Of a stretch of 64,000 nt of DNA, positions 34,601 through 49,600 are shown piece after piece. A program made the position numbers and the translations under genes. Source of the stretch: Ptychodera flava (lineage: Eukaryota; Hemichordata; Enteropneusta; Ptychoderidae); NCBI RefSeq assembly GCF_041260155.1, contig NC_091930.1, forward strand, positions 23,593,237-23,657,236. The letters are read 5' to 3'. Under the pieces are notes generated by a model. It made no database searches, had not been told where the DNA came from, and saw nothing but the letters and a program-made list of their open reading frames with translations. Position 1 is the first letter of the stretch; every line of letters starts with the position of its first letter.

Positions 34601-37600
34601 CCTGGGCCTGAGGAGTTTTCGGCTAATATACTGATAAGATAAGATAAGATAAGATAAGATAAGATAAAACTTTATTAAATCCCTAAAAGGGCAATTTGAA
34701 TGCCTGCTTGACGAACGATACAAAAATAAATACAAAGTCAAAAAGCACAAAAAAACAAGACCATGAAAGCGAAAAACAGAGACACAAAGAACATGGCCGT
34801 TAATTTCCACGATTAAAATTTGCGTTAAAAAGACTGACAGCTTGTGGAATAAAAGAGTTTGCGTAACGCTGGGTACGGGCTACCGGTGGCCTAAGTCTGC
34901 CACTTCTAACAATGCGTTTATCGACCAAGTCGTGATGTAGAGGATGAGTCTCATCGGTCAGAGTTAGTGTTAATTTCTTATCAAGTCGATCATGGTAGAT
35001 AAGGTCAACTTGTCGCTGTGAATTTCCGATGATTGTTTCCACCTTTTTTATGATTTTGTCAAGCCTAGCTTTCTCTTACGAACCTGATGTTCCTCTCCCT
35101 TAAAATCACACAAATATGAAACCGCACGGATACTATGGTCAGACGCGTCTGTCTGCACCACAGACGATTTATTGTAGTATGGAACAGCCAGAACTGGTAA
35201 TGAAGCTATGGTTTCGCGATTTTTTTACTTAATTTGTCTAAAACCGGGGTCGATTATATACATGGTCGCCCGTTTATTCAGTATCTATCAACATATCAAA
35301 CAATATAAGTAGTAGCTTGCATCAAACAAAATTCATAAAAAATGGCCGACTTTGTCCCTTTACAATAACAACTATATGGTTTTAACGTACTAAAGTAATG
35401 TCTCTATACGAATACTTTTATTAATACCCTAAACCTAACCTTGACTCTTACAATAGCCAACTAATAACATTTGCCTCTTCTTCAATTTTTGTCTTTTTGG
35501 TCGGGTTGCATCGAAAGTAACACATATCTTCAGTTTCATCTTTTACAGAAATAATCTGTGTTAGATGTTTCATAAAACAGTTTGTAACTGTCCTGTTACC
35601 GTTTTGACGTGTCAGTTCAGTCAATGGGGTCGCAGTGTCAGAGAAATTGTTGATAAACTTCATGTAATATCCTGCTTATAAATCCCAAAAATGATCTGAT
35701 ATCCCAAAAATGATCTGACATCACGCTTTCTTTCTGGTGTTGGATAATTGACATTAGCATATACCTTAACTGCTACAGGTTTTATTATTCAACTCAAACA
35801 GTTGTCAGAGTGTATCACATTACTGTAGTTAAAATAAATTATGTTTTCGAAGTGTTATTATTTGGTTGGCATGAACATAATAACGTAACTCTGATAGACA
35901 CTGATATATACTACCATTCTTTAAACAAACATTACATATCGCGGGTGATCCTGTCATAGTGATAAATGCCAACATGTATTTGCTCCATTTTAATTGAGAA
36001 ATTACGTGTATTATCTTAAGAGTGGGTACGTCATGTGACATATAATTATGTACTCGAAGTAGTGCCTACACTACATACAGAACAACAAATCAATGTGATC
36101 ACGCTTAAATGTATCATTAGAATTTCCTTGCACTTACTAAATGATAATAACAATCCAATTAAATGGACTTAACTCAGCAAATAAATTTTTATTAATTCTT
36201 ATTTTATTTATTTTATTCATACTATATCCAGCAGGTAAAGCATAATATGATACTTTGAGTTCAAAACGTAATCGATACATCACTAGTACTGTCCGGCTGA
36301 TGTACAGGCAAAGCTAGACAAACACACAATACATAAAACACAATACGACGGCAGGTACAGCGAAGAACTATGGCAGAAAATCACATCATTAGAATCAAGA
36401 GCAGTAGATATATAGGGTTTTATCCATGGCATTTTGTAAAGGCATAGTCATCAGCTTCGATTTAAAAGTTGAAAACGTTAAAGGCGGAGTCTCCCTCTAA
36501 AAGGACGCGAAGCTATGGCGGCGTTCGTTGTGAAAGTGGACACCAAACAGGCAACACGCGGGCACACGCTCCAGAAAATGCCACTTTTTAGTTTTTCGGC
36601 CGCAAAAACGCAGACAGACTGCCAAGGGTCAGCGCGAAGCTGCTTCCGATCGAACTCTGTAGTTATATTCAAATTCTAACGCGACTGGAAGACATTTTAG
36701 TAAATCCGAGCGTTTATGGTGGGGAATCAAAGACCGTTGGCAATTTGAACCTACTGTTAATTAGTATAGTTAATCGCACGAGTAGGTGTGCTGTTATAGT
36801 TGTAATCACCACACTTATGATCAGTTCCTGACCATAGGTGTGGTGATATGATAATTATTTTCTTTCATTAAAGTGTGGTGATTACTTATTTATATATGAA
36901 TAAAAGTATGACCAATGACTAATTTGCATAAGAACAATAGGTGGCAGTCGTGTTTTCAGGGATAAATGGATGGCAAGAACAATATGTCACATGACCTGGA
37001 GTGGTATAATATGTATTATTATACATCTACCATCGAGAACAATAGAATTTAGCGTGCGCTAAAAAAGCCGTACGGAACTCGCGTCCGTTCCGTACGGCAC
37101 GGTTTCAAGGCGCCCCATTCCCTGCGGCTGTATCTGCGCGTTCACTGTAGAACGGTTTCAAGGGACCCATTGGACGAGTGCCAGAACAAGTATTGCAGAA
37201 GCGCGTCCGAGGTAGCGTTCCACACTGGCGCGATAAAATCGGAAGAAAAATTGTTGACATTGCGCGAAAACGGTCACTACTCCGACATTTTGATGCCCCG
37301 ATAAGGAATGTAAGATGTATAATAATAAGGTTATTACGAAAATACCACAAAGGATGCACTCGGACATTGGGGCCTCGCATCGCCCTCCGCTTCGCGTCGG
37401 GCGATACGCTGCGCCAATGTCCTCGTGCATCCTTTGCGGTATTTTCGTAATAACCTCATAATACTGTGAAACGACGTTGTAAAATGAGTACTTGCTAAGA
37501 TTAGCCGGACAAGTAAGCACTGATAGAATATCAGAAAAGTCAATTTTAAAATTCACAGTTATGCATACATTACAAATCTATACTTTCACTCTTAACATAA

Positions 37601-40600
37601 AATGGTGTTGGATTACATAAAGGGCGATATATAATTACAACGATTCAACAACAGGATTTGTTTAAAGCGTAACTATTTGACAAATCCTCTCTGAACACCT
37701 TTCAGGTCAGAATATGCTATCTCGATTACAGCAAAGCTTTTGATAAAATTGACCATACTTTTCTTTTGTCTAAATTGATTAAGCTAGGAATCAATATAAA
37801 TTTAATCAAATGGGTTGCCCACTTCCTTTTAACAGAAAGCAACGAGTTGTGATAGATAACGCTATATCAAGTTGGAGAACTGTTATCGCCGGAGTACCTC
37901 AGGGTACTAAACTTGGACCAATTTTGTTTGTACTTATGGTCAATGATCTTCATACTATAATCAGGAACTCTCACTTTATCTTTATGGATGACACAACCAT
38001 ATCAGAACACTTCTGCCACAAGAATATTACAAATTCAACTCTACAGTCAGACCTTGATGAAATTTACAAATGGTCTCAGAGAAACAAGATGGAACTGAAC
38101 ATTAAAAGTGTAAAGAAATGAGAATAGTTTTTTCAAAATCTGAAATATTCATTCCTCCACTGAACATCAACAACGTTGCTTTAGAAGTTGTAACTTCATA
38201 CAAAGTCTTGGTCTTACATTACTTGACACGCTTAAATGGGATTCACACATTGATGATATTATATCTAAAGCCAGTAAGAGATTACATTTAATGAGAGTAT
38301 TATGTAGATATGGGGCAACAACGGAGGACCTAAAACGGATTTACATTTCACTTATTAGATCATGTCTGGAATTTTCTTGCATAGTTTGGGAAGGTTGGCT
38401 CACCGAGAAATTGAAAATGGCGATTGAGAGTGTCCAGAAAAGAGCACTTAGAATTATCTTGCCTTTCACTCACTATGACGATGCTTTAAAATGTTTGGGC
38501 ATTGTGAGTTTAGAAGACAGGCGTAAACAAATTTGTAGAAAATTTGGGTCTGAAGTAACAAATGAACACCACAAGCTACATCACTTAGTGCCAAATATCC
38601 ATTCACATGGTTACGAGACCCGACATAAGAATAGATTAACCTTTAAATGTAGGACAACACGAATGGAAAATAGCCCCATTGTACATTGTATTAGATTGAA
38701 CAATCAGTCATCATGATTTTGTAATGCTCAGTCTTCTTATTTCAACAACGCATTTATCTCTCTGCATTTTATCAGTCAGCGTTTTTAGATGTAATACTTT
38801 GTTTTATTTTATTTTACTCTGTCAGTGTTTTTACACGCAATAATTTGTTTTATTTTATATTATTCAGTAAGTGTTTTTTAGATGTAATACTTCTTTTTAT
38901 TTCCCTGTAACTCATACTTTTTGACCGTCGGTCACCTTTTGAGTGCTTACAATAAACCATTTTTTATTTTATTTTTATTAGTTTTGCTGATGAGAAATTT
39001 CTTCCATAGGACAATATATTTGAAAAATACCCACGGTTACATCTTGCATATGGTACATATCTTATTTAAAGCAGGACAAGTTATTTGTTTAAAACAAGTA
39101 ATTTAAACGATTTTTGTACAATCTAGTGAATATGTTGGTTGAAAAAGAGAATATTAGTAAGGTTATTCTAAAGATAATAATAATAATAATAATAATAATA
39201 ATCTTTATTTCAACTCGATAGCCTTGATAGGTATACGCCTCTTTTCACAAGGGTCGAGCACAAAGAAAGTTAGAAAACAAAAACAAACAACAGCACAGCA
39301 AAGTTAAAAAACATAAAACATACAGCAACACAACAAAATCGACAACAACATAAAATGATCAGAAGGTGACAGCATCAGTAAAACTTTGTAAATAAAATTT
39401 ATAACAAGCACGTTTAAAAATTGAAAGGCTTGTACAGCCTCTTATTGATGTGGGCAACTCGTTATAAAACCTCGGAGCAGATACTCTAAAAGATTGTTTC
39501 AGCAATTCAGTTCTGGCAAATGGTACTTTTAAAGTTTCATTAAAACAGATCTTAAAGATCTTTGTGCATCGTACAATGTTAACATGTCCCGGATATAAGA
39601 TGGAGCCATGCCAAAAAGAGCTTTGTAGACAGACACAACTAATTTATACTTGTAACGATAGGATAGTGGATACCATTTCAAACGAGTAAACATTTCCACA
39701 GAGGGAGTGCCAGAGTCACAATCCAAAATTAATCTCATTGCCCGTTTTAAAAGACCGTTTAAACGATCCATATCCTTCTGACTACAACAACCCCAAATAC
39801 TAAGACAATAGTCAAAATAGGGTAAAATAAAACAATTGTAAAACTGGCGCCTCGCTGAGGTTGGTAGAAATGGCCTTATTCTGGCCAAGAGATATAGTTT
39901 ACATTTGATTTTCTTCACAATATTATGGACATCTCTCAAATGAGATGCCAAGACAAATCACTCTGAATAGTAACACCAAGAAGTTTCTCACAATCAACAT
40001 TTTCAATATTATTGCTACCAAGTTTATTTATGACGTATACTTTGTTATACATGACAACTTTTCCCCACACAGACTTAGACGTGGTGGCTGTGACCAATCT
40101 GGCTGAAATTGGTCATAGCCACCACGTCTATTAAAATTCATGAGTTTACTTTTCTTGTTTACGTACATACTTATATCAGATGGAAATCTGAGGATTTGCG
40201 ATTACATCAGGTTGACAACCCCCCACACAAGAGCAATGAATTAAAATTACTCTTTACAAAGCATGCGGACAAATTTGTTGGTTCCACACATGTCACTTAC
40301 TCTTTACAAAGCATGACAAATTAGTTGGTTCCACACATGTCACGACAAATACAACACTAACGTTCATTGGAAAAGGACAATTTGAAGCCGCCTATGAAAG
40401 CTCGTGCCCGTGTGCAGTGATATGTTCGTCGGTAACGCTGTGAATGAAACATGCACACAGCGGCCCACACAACATCGTAAGCTTACTATCGTGGTATTTG
40501 TACGTGCGTGGTACGTCCGTGATCGTATTTGAGTGCATAAGTTACCGCAGGCTACCACTACCAGTAACTCGCGGTTACTGGAAAAGCCGAGGGTAGCCTA

Positions 40601-43600
40601 AACTGAATTTTCCTGTAAACGTCTTAATTTTCTTAAAGTACATCACAGCAGCTGGACTGCGAGTCTCCTCTTTGAAAATATATTCGCATTTACTCAATAA
40701 AATATATAGGTGAGTGACAAGGTTTTGAGAGGGTGTGCAACGTGCAACGTAGAAGAAGCTGCCCCAAGGCATCGTGTGTCCGCGGAAGCGGCCGGGGTGG
40801 TCCGGAAGAGAATATGCCTATCTGCCCTGTACTGGCCGTTAGGCCGGAAACGAAAACATAAAAAACTGCTTGAGATTCAATGTTTCTAGTGTTTTTTGAC
40901 AGTAAATAAGGACAGAAAACCACACTTATGATTGATATTATTCGATGTCATTTTCTTTTTGTCATGTTAGTAAATTTGGCTATATGACTAGAAATAAAGT
41001 ATCCGACACCGTTCTTTTGACATTGACCCTAAGTAATAGTAAAAATGATTATCTGTCACAACATAGCGGTCCTTCTTCAACTGCAACTATTTTCTTCACT
41101 GCACAGTTTGTCCACCAGTAACAGTCATCGGGGCCTTGACTTTTTCACCTACTGAGAACGCGTAATGAGCCATGTTTTCTGTGTTTTCCCGTGTTTGGCT
41201 TTATTGCTAATGAAACTTTTAATTTAATTGTTTTCCAAGTCAACTATCCAAGCATTTTAAGAGGGGTGATCAAAAGGCCAGAACAGCCAATTTTGACCAA
41301 CCGGGTTCAAGAACCCGGAAAGGTGTTAAAAGTGTGCGATAGATGTGTTTACGACATAAACATTACGAACAGTAGGATTAAGATAGGTATGAATAATCCA
41401 AATTGCCCAGTTTCTGTGTGGGGAAAAGTTGGGATGTAATAGCTGTTTGCATGCTTGTTATGGAAGTTGATGGCGTTTGAATTTTAAGAAAAGGCAGTGA
41501 CATTGCATTGTTTATCATCGTTCATTATTGAGCAGGATAAGCATGGGAAAGTTTATAAACTGTTCATGCAACCAATTTCTAAAGAAAGTGTAACTCGCCA
41601 TAACAAAACAGTCCTATAAATAATAATTTCAAAAAGTCAACAACAAGTGCATACTTTGTTATCCAACTGCAGACTAATATATATCAGTACTCTAGATTTC
41701 AGAAATGCAGCAGCATTCATCGTCAAACCAGTTGACACTCTGGTACTACCTGGAAGCACTACGCAATTTAACTGCACCTATAACGTCGCCCCTGTCTTTA
41801 AAGTATGGTATCGTGGAAACAGCTTGGTAGCACATCAAGATGTTATACAGGATCCATATACAGAACGCTTTGAAGTCGTAGGCGAAGGAGATGTGTATAA
41901 TCTTCGAATCCTCAGTACTTCTATAGACGACGGAGGTGCATACGAATGTACGGATGTCGGAAATCGTACAAGGAAAGCAGTGGCTTTTCTTTATGTCATA
42001 GGTGAATACATTATAGTTTGATTCATGAACAGTAGCATTTTAATCCACGATTTTTCAGTAGGGGCAGATACAGAGACGTTGAAACTATGCAGGTCCTAAA
42101 ACTTACTAGGTTATAGCAAACATGATATCGAGGAAAGAAACTATGAGAAACACTGGCGATGGAACTGCCCAAAAATCATATTGCCAGGAGGTGTATGTGG
42201 TGTGTGGACTTGAGAGTTGGAAAAGACTCTCAAAATATATAATGAATCTGACATATTTGCATAATCTATCTTTCAATAATCGCAATGATACCAATCCAAT
42301 AACACTAGGTCAGAATTCGTAAGACAATAGTTGTAAACATAGACACAAAACAGCACAAAACAGACACTAAATAGACGGTACACAAACAAAGTCAAATTCA
42401 GGAAAGAAAGATATATGGACCTCTGGCCAAAAGACCAAGAAGTGATGTTTGATGTTCAATTTTAAGGCTGTACAAAACTAATTGGCAAATTTTGCATGAC
42501 TCGTCAGTAAGGAAGTCATGTAATCTGAAAGAGTAAGAGAGAGACAGAGTTTAGGAAGCCGTCATTATTTACGGCTTGGGGTCGGAAGAATGTGAACGGG
42601 ACCACTCAAAGATTGAAAACTTGAAGGGGGTACTCACAATTGGAGAGGAAGAAGGGGGGTACTCATTTTTCGTGCAAAATAAATTGAAACAACTCTTAAA
42701 GTGCACCATGCACACGTCAATTTTCTTAAAATGTTGATGCGAGAGGGGGACATCCTTCTCTTGTGAATCCATCCATTGTTATCACAGAAACATATATTTT
42801 AATTGCCTTAAGGCTTTTCATTGGAAGCTGGCAGCAGGCGAATTGACACAGATTTTCCATTTCTACATCTTATTACGGTCTTCAATCTCTGGCAAACCGA
42901 TAACTGTTTTAACTTTGTCATTTTTTGGGTTTTTTATATTGACTCAAACACTAGTCATACTAAAATGTCATAAGAGTATATTGTTCACTGTCATTTTTAA
43001 GCAATTTTACCGAAAACTAATTGAAACTCCTCTGAGATTGCACCATCAAAAAACATAAATTTCTCGAAATTTGCGTTGCGAGAGGGGGGACACCCCCTCT
43101 CGGGCTCTCACCTAGGGTGTTCTTACAGTTTTACTTAGGAAACAAGCAAATTAAAAAAAACCTTAGATTGCACCTGACTACACAATTGCACACGTCAATT
43201 CTCAAATTTTTCCATGCAAGATAGGGGAGATCCCCCTCTGACACTTTCGTCTCAGCCTCTCGCGTTCTTCCAATGTACTTTCAAATTCTGCCGACTCAGA
43301 TATCCTTGTGATAACCATGTCATGATACCTATCCAACTTACAGGGGCAAAGTCGACCATTTTCATTAATTTTGTTTGATACAAGATACTACTTATATTGA
43401 TTGATATGTTGAAAGATACTGAATGAATGGGTGACCATGCATTTGACCCCGGTTTTAGACAAATTAAATGAACACATCGCGATAATGAATTATTTGTCAT
43501 GACCATTAATTCATTATGGCGATGGTTTCGCTTACCCTGTTAAAAACCGGGGGCGAATATATGCATGGTCACCCATTCATTCAGTATCTTTCAATATGTC

Positions 43601-46600
43601 AATCAATATACGTAGTATCTGATATCAAACAAAATTCATGAAAAATGGCCGACTTTGTCCCTTTAAACAACGCAAGACTGGTTATACCGCGAGTTTTTGT
43701 ATTTTGTTGTCACTATGAATTTCATTTTGGTGGTTTACCCTTTCCAATCTTAATAAGATAACTTATGATAATCTAGCAGGGTACATCAGGATTTAAAAGG
43801 TCTTTTCTATTGCTGTATTTTTGTAAATTATACAAATACATGTAAATGTATTTGGTATTTAACTTTTCTAAGTAGGAGGGGGGTGTCAGTCAAAATTACT
43901 GAGTTAGAGAGGGGGTTACTGGAATCCATCATGGTTGGCAGGGGGGTTACTCGAAATGTTGGAGTTTCCGATGAAATTCCTCCGACCCCAGGCCGTAAAT
44001 AATGAAGGCTCCCTTACTGACGAAAGATTATTCATAAACGCAGAGAAAAACGAACATACAAGTATTGACATATAGACCTAGAAAGGTGGACACGGCGATA
44101 CCAGGCAGGTAGGAGACACACACAGTTGGTTGACTTGAAATAACAAAATGACAAAGCAATGATACATTCAGATAGTAATATGAAGAGGTGTCAGTTGGTG
44201 AAGTATCCAATAGATTGATTCTTCTAGGTTTGCTGTATGAAAGGTCACATTGGATATTCAAATTATTTCGTGGAGATTGAACTTTCTCAAATTGACCTTT
44301 GCAAATAACTACGCCTGTTAGTGACCGGAAGGGGCGATGGTGGTGATAATTGATTAAACACTTGCCTGTTTTCAACGTAAAGATTTCTCCGTAGTATTCT
44401 GTTTCCAGTAAACAGGAAACACTATACCTAAAACAAGAATGATGTTTCCTTATCATATTTTGCGATAAGTACGCAGACGTGACATTTTGAATAAAGCAAC
44501 AGCTTTGCAGGAAAAGCAGCTGAATATTTCTCAGCACAGTTTTATTGGAGGTTATTGGTTTGATAAAAAACAACACGATTGTATCTGTATTCAAAACAAC
44601 ATTCTATCATCTACGTTTACAGCTATAAAAATGATTTACAACCGCTGCTATAGTGATATATTCATTGCTTCGCTTCGATAAATTTGTGTGTGATGTATGA
44701 TAGTGAGCGTACGAGCGTGAGTGCTTCACGAACTCTACAGTGTATGGAGTGGTCGCAGTCAGTAACAACATAGCTCGGTTATTGAACCATTTTTTGAGAT
44801 TGGGGATTTGGACGAGTGATTCTGTCTGTGGCTTCTCCGCTAGGTGACTGGGTACCGTACTTTGTGAGTTCGAACCCTATTGAAACCACCATATATTCAA
44901 CTTGCCTCTACAGCTGTCCAGAATATTTCAATGCTCAATTATGCCGACGAATTGATATTATCATTGCTGAAAAATAGCATAACTTTAATATTTCAGAAAA
45001 TGGTCCTAAGTGTGAAGTCCAGCCAAGTAAAATAGTAAAAGATGGAGAAGGCATTGTTTTGACATGTACCATCAACTTAGATACAGATGCTCCTGGAGAT
45101 TTAGTCTGGTTTAAAGACGGAGAAGAAGTATTACGCAAGCAAGGACAAAACAACACATGGGAAACTCAGTTGAATAGATCAGACAACAATGCTATCTTCC
45201 ACTGTCAGCTGCAACACTACACACTGCCTCCATGGAAATGGTCAGAAATATCATGTGAAGAGAAAGTACATGTACAATGTAAATTATTTTACTTAATATT
45301 ATAAGTTGTACCATGTGCGATATATTAAATGTGTGATTTAATCCATCGAAATTATGTATAGCACATTTCACCGGCCTCGATATTTTGGTGCTTTCTTTTT
45401 GACAACAGCAATTTTAATATGACAAGTATAAGTCTTTAGATCCAAACTATCTGAAGCTGTATTGTATATGATGCTTGACAAGGGAAAAAGGATATCATTA
45501 CTGGATTAAATGCTGACTTGCTTTGCATTCAACACCTGTTGTACGTTTTCTGTAAAAAATCGTTGTTACTGACAATTTGACTTGAATCAGTTGTAGAAAT
45601 GGCGATTCTTCTAGATCTGTCACTGTCTGTCATTTGTCGTTCTTGGTAGCTGCCATAAGCCTCACTACATTTGATCCACAGCTGAAGGAGATAGCGTTGA
45701 TATCTCACGCTAACCATGAGCCAAACAATTAGGGTGACAGTACATGAAAATAATAGCACACACGTTTGTCCTAGCGATTTCGAGTCGATGAACTTTGAAA
45801 TGACCTCTATTTGTACTCAGCTGACAATCATTTTGGACGATGACCATTGAAGTTCAGTTACTCTTAACGCTTATACGAAGTTTTTTTCTTCTAAAATTTT
45901 CCAGTTCTAACTTACGTTTCTAAAAGATAAGTCAGTTGATTTGAAGTTCGTAAAAATTGTATTTCTGGCTATTTTCAGATTTATCAGAGTTCAATATGAC
46001 AGTATCACCGAACACTACACTAAAAGAGGGAGAAAGCATTACCATTGACTGTACAGCACTGGATGGAAACCCCGGTCCCCACAATATGACTCTGTCACGT
46101 GACGAAGAAATTGTAATTTCCAACGATGGGTTAAATATACATCACACCATATCGAGCATTTCAAGATCGGAAAGTGGTGTCTACAAATGTGAAGCCAACA
46201 CCAAATTCCACGACGGCAGCGAAAATCGTTGGTATAAAGAGGAAGACATTTTCGTGTACTGTGAGTACAACTTCTTATCTGTCCTTGTTTGCTTGAAAAT
46301 GCACTCAAGATCAACGTTTGCATTATCATCCAGAAAAGTTCACATTGTTCATCGAACCCGTATACAACAGTTCTTTGTTAGGTTGCTTGACATCGTTCTA
46401 AAATTATCGTTTATGTATAGCAATTTTAGTTCTCTCGATCAGACTTTCCTGTAAAATATCCTGATACTTCTTAAATGTACTTAAGTCGTGACAATTTCTT
46501 AATGACAGTAACTCTTTCTTCTTTAACAGACCCGGCTACCTTCGTTAAAATAATTACGACCGTTGAAGCTTTACTTGGTGACGTGGTCGACTTGGTTTGC

Positions 46601-49600
46601 ACCGTAGACGGTTTCCCGACACCGATAGTGATCTGGTTTGACAATAAAGATGAAGTAATCTCGGGCAGTGAAGAAAACAAAAACGTAACAACAGTTATCG
46701 ATGACGTGGAGACAGTTACTAGCACTCTGACAGTCTCTGTCGTGAATGAGTCGTATTATGGGATATACACATGTGAAGCATCAAACAGAATACCACCGAC
46801 TGTTAAACAAGAAATACATATCATTGAACCAGGTACATCGTTGTTATTTCAAACGCACATTAACCTCCAAGGTCGTTACTAAGGTCATTATTACGTGATT
46901 TTGCGAACAGCAATAACAAAACGGCATTCACCATTTCAGTAATCGTAATAATTATTATAAATGAGTTACATGGAGTAAACGTCACTTTCAAGCAAGTCGT
47001 CAACAAATTCTATGTATAATTACTCTAAGTATTATAGTGCGGTTTCTCCAATTACAAATATAAATATAAGCAATTCATTGACTTTGATCGACGTTTGATA
47101 ACATTCAAACAGAATATTTGTTCATCCTTTTTATGATTTTTCACAACTGCTATAAAGTTTTATAATAAGGAAAACATTGCACGAGTGCCTGAATACCGGC
47201 ATGTCTTGCTCTCTGTACGTATAGTTGATGTAAAAACGCGTCCACGGCGGCGTTTCAAGCTTAGCGCCATAAATAGGAAGACACGTCGTTGACACTGCAA
47301 AAACACGGTCGATGCCCCCCCCCCATTTGTTCTCCGGTCATTAATAGTAAGGTTACCACAAAACAGCCACAAATGATGCACTCGCACATTGTTGCCGTGC
47401 TCCGCTTTGCATAGGCTGATATGTTGCACCAGTGTCTCCGTGTATTCTTTGCGATATTTTCGTAATAAACTTATAATATTCACCGGCAGACTACAAGGCA
47501 CGAACAAAGTACACGTGGCTAACACATCAAATGGAAGCTAGCATTCTTTGACGTAGAATGATATTGTAGTGGGAAACACGACTTAGCTCTACAGGTTTGT
47601 GGGAGGTCTTGGATATACTTTGTTGAGAAAAAGTGACGACCATGTTAAAACTTCTCATGAAAATTTCCTTGTCAAATAAAGGTTATATTTGCACTTGATC
47701 GATTGTGTATAAAATTTAAAGCACTTTATCATTCTCATTCATAGGTGGTCCAGGGTCAAATATAATTGTAATCGTAGTCACAGTCTCTTTGGGCAGCGTA
47801 GTCATAATAATTGTGATTATCGTAGTGGTATACCGTTGCGAAAGAAGTTCAGAGAAACGGCAGACGTCAGGTAGATATGCAATTTGTGTCATATTTCCAA
47901 GAGACATTAAATTACAAAATAACGCGTTAAAATGGATCGTTTTAGCGTTTTTGAAGAACTCTGCAATTATCCCGTTGATGATTGTGGCACTGAACGTCAT
48001 CAACTGATAGAAATTATTTTCGCAAATGTAATTACATGTCTAAAATATGACTATGACCCTTTCAGTGTGAGTCCAATTACTCCAGTGGCCACTTGACTGT
48101 TGATCAAGCCTACTTGATACAGTCAGAAATTCTGCTTGTATAAAGACAAAACAGACCCTGCCAAGGGTTGTAAATGAGAGCTAACGATTGGCACCCCGTG
48201 TTAAAAATTGAGACACAAGATACCACTTCCATTCATGAAAGCCTCTACTCGATAATTAGTTTATTGAGGCAACACACTTTTATGAGCTCACTACTATAGC
48301 ATCAAGTAAAATTGTATGTCCCATGCAGACAGTGTGTCTGGGGAAATTGAAATAAACAAGACTTGTACATGGACCAGTGCATGGTAATGTTACATTGTAT
48401 CTCAATCTTGAACACAGGGTGCCAATCGTAAACTCTCATTTACAACCCCAGACAGAGCTAGTTTTGCCTTTGTATAAGCAGAATTTCTACCTGTATCAAG
48501 TAGCCTTCTCGATCAACACTAAAGTGGCCACGGGTGATTGGTATAGCGATAAACTCTCAAATGATGTTTACAATTTATTGGATGGGAATACTTAAAGCTT
48601 TATTCTTTGTTTCTTCCACCAGGTAATACTACTGAGAGGTAAGAGAATTTCGTTTTTGTAATGGGTAAATGTGTAAATTTTCATGTCGATGTTAAGTTCA
48701 TTGTTGAAGGAAATACTATTATATGCTGTATTTTATAATATATTGATCGATCTCTACAGAATGGGAAACTTTGTGCTCTTTTCCAGTGCTGGTGATAGTG
48801 CTGCTTCAAATGCATTAAAAGCGAATATGGAATCTGATGACAGACAGGAGCCAGAAGGGTCGTCTTATGAGCATGTAATCAATCGGTACCAGTCCGCAGG
48901 TAAGCCGATTTGTGTCATAGCGTTGAATTTACATATATACCTTAAAATTCAAATATGCGTTAGTCGTACTCAAGCGGCAGAGCTATAATCTGGTCGCTTG
49001 CACTGATTATCTGAGGGCAGAAAATGACTTACGTATAATACGGAATTGACAGTCTTGTAAAGAGAACGATTTGGAAGTAGTGCAAAGAAGAGTAAAGCAA
49101 AATACTTTGATTTCTCACTAATATCCACGAAATTATCAACTGACACAAATATGACAACGTGAGATTGCCTGGTATGACATTGCATGATAGTACATGATAC
49201 AGCAGAGTTTTAGGCGATATGGTCTGATATCATATCATATCATATCATATCATATCATATCATATCATATCATATCATATCATATCATATCATATCATAT
49301 CATATCATATCATATCATCATAAATCATGTATGTATCGTGATCGACATCGCGACATCTCTCATCGTTCAGTGTCCCGTACAGTCGTTATATGTCGTCTTC
49401 ACTTTTGAAGAGCACTGCCCTGGTCGATTGTATAATGATGAAAGAACCGTTATAAGGCAAAAAATATAAATAAATAAATTGTGCTGTCCCGATAACATGG
49501 TTTTTAAAAATAGGGTAGGTATGTCGGCAGAGATTTATTTTTCCAGAATATTTTTATTATTAAATATGCACTTTTCAGGGGTTCAGGGCGATCCAACACA

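Larger units (their letters stand above)
34330..35690 (-). mobile_element. Broken Ty3/gypsy pol remnant with a nested LINE
   Basis: Blocks related to the reverse transcriptase/RNase H region of Ty3/gypsy elements lie on the minus strand at about 35600-35660, 35090-35220 and 34480-34600. The element is a broken fossil with many breaks, interrupted by a LINE at 34635-35085 and a palindromic-element arm near 35237-35364. Its age is at least that of the nested insertions. Confidence 0.65.
31650..41695. other. Receptor B intron 1
   Basis: The first 0.75 kb (to about 32410) still aligns with receptor A intron 1. Beyond that it is mostly mobile-element debris, listed separately. I see no host exon inside it. 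Confidence 0.6.

Noticed and set aside
37178-37556. Overlapping open frames on both strands
   Set aside because: Products of the symmetric fold-back repeat F; no coding signature.
44028-44594. Minus-strand 188-aa open frame
   Set aside because: Lies in receptor B intron 2, with no recognisable domain or paralogue in receptor A.
49226-49318. CRISPR-like array from regular short repeats
   Set aside because: A plain pentanucleotide satellite with no spacers, in an animal genome.
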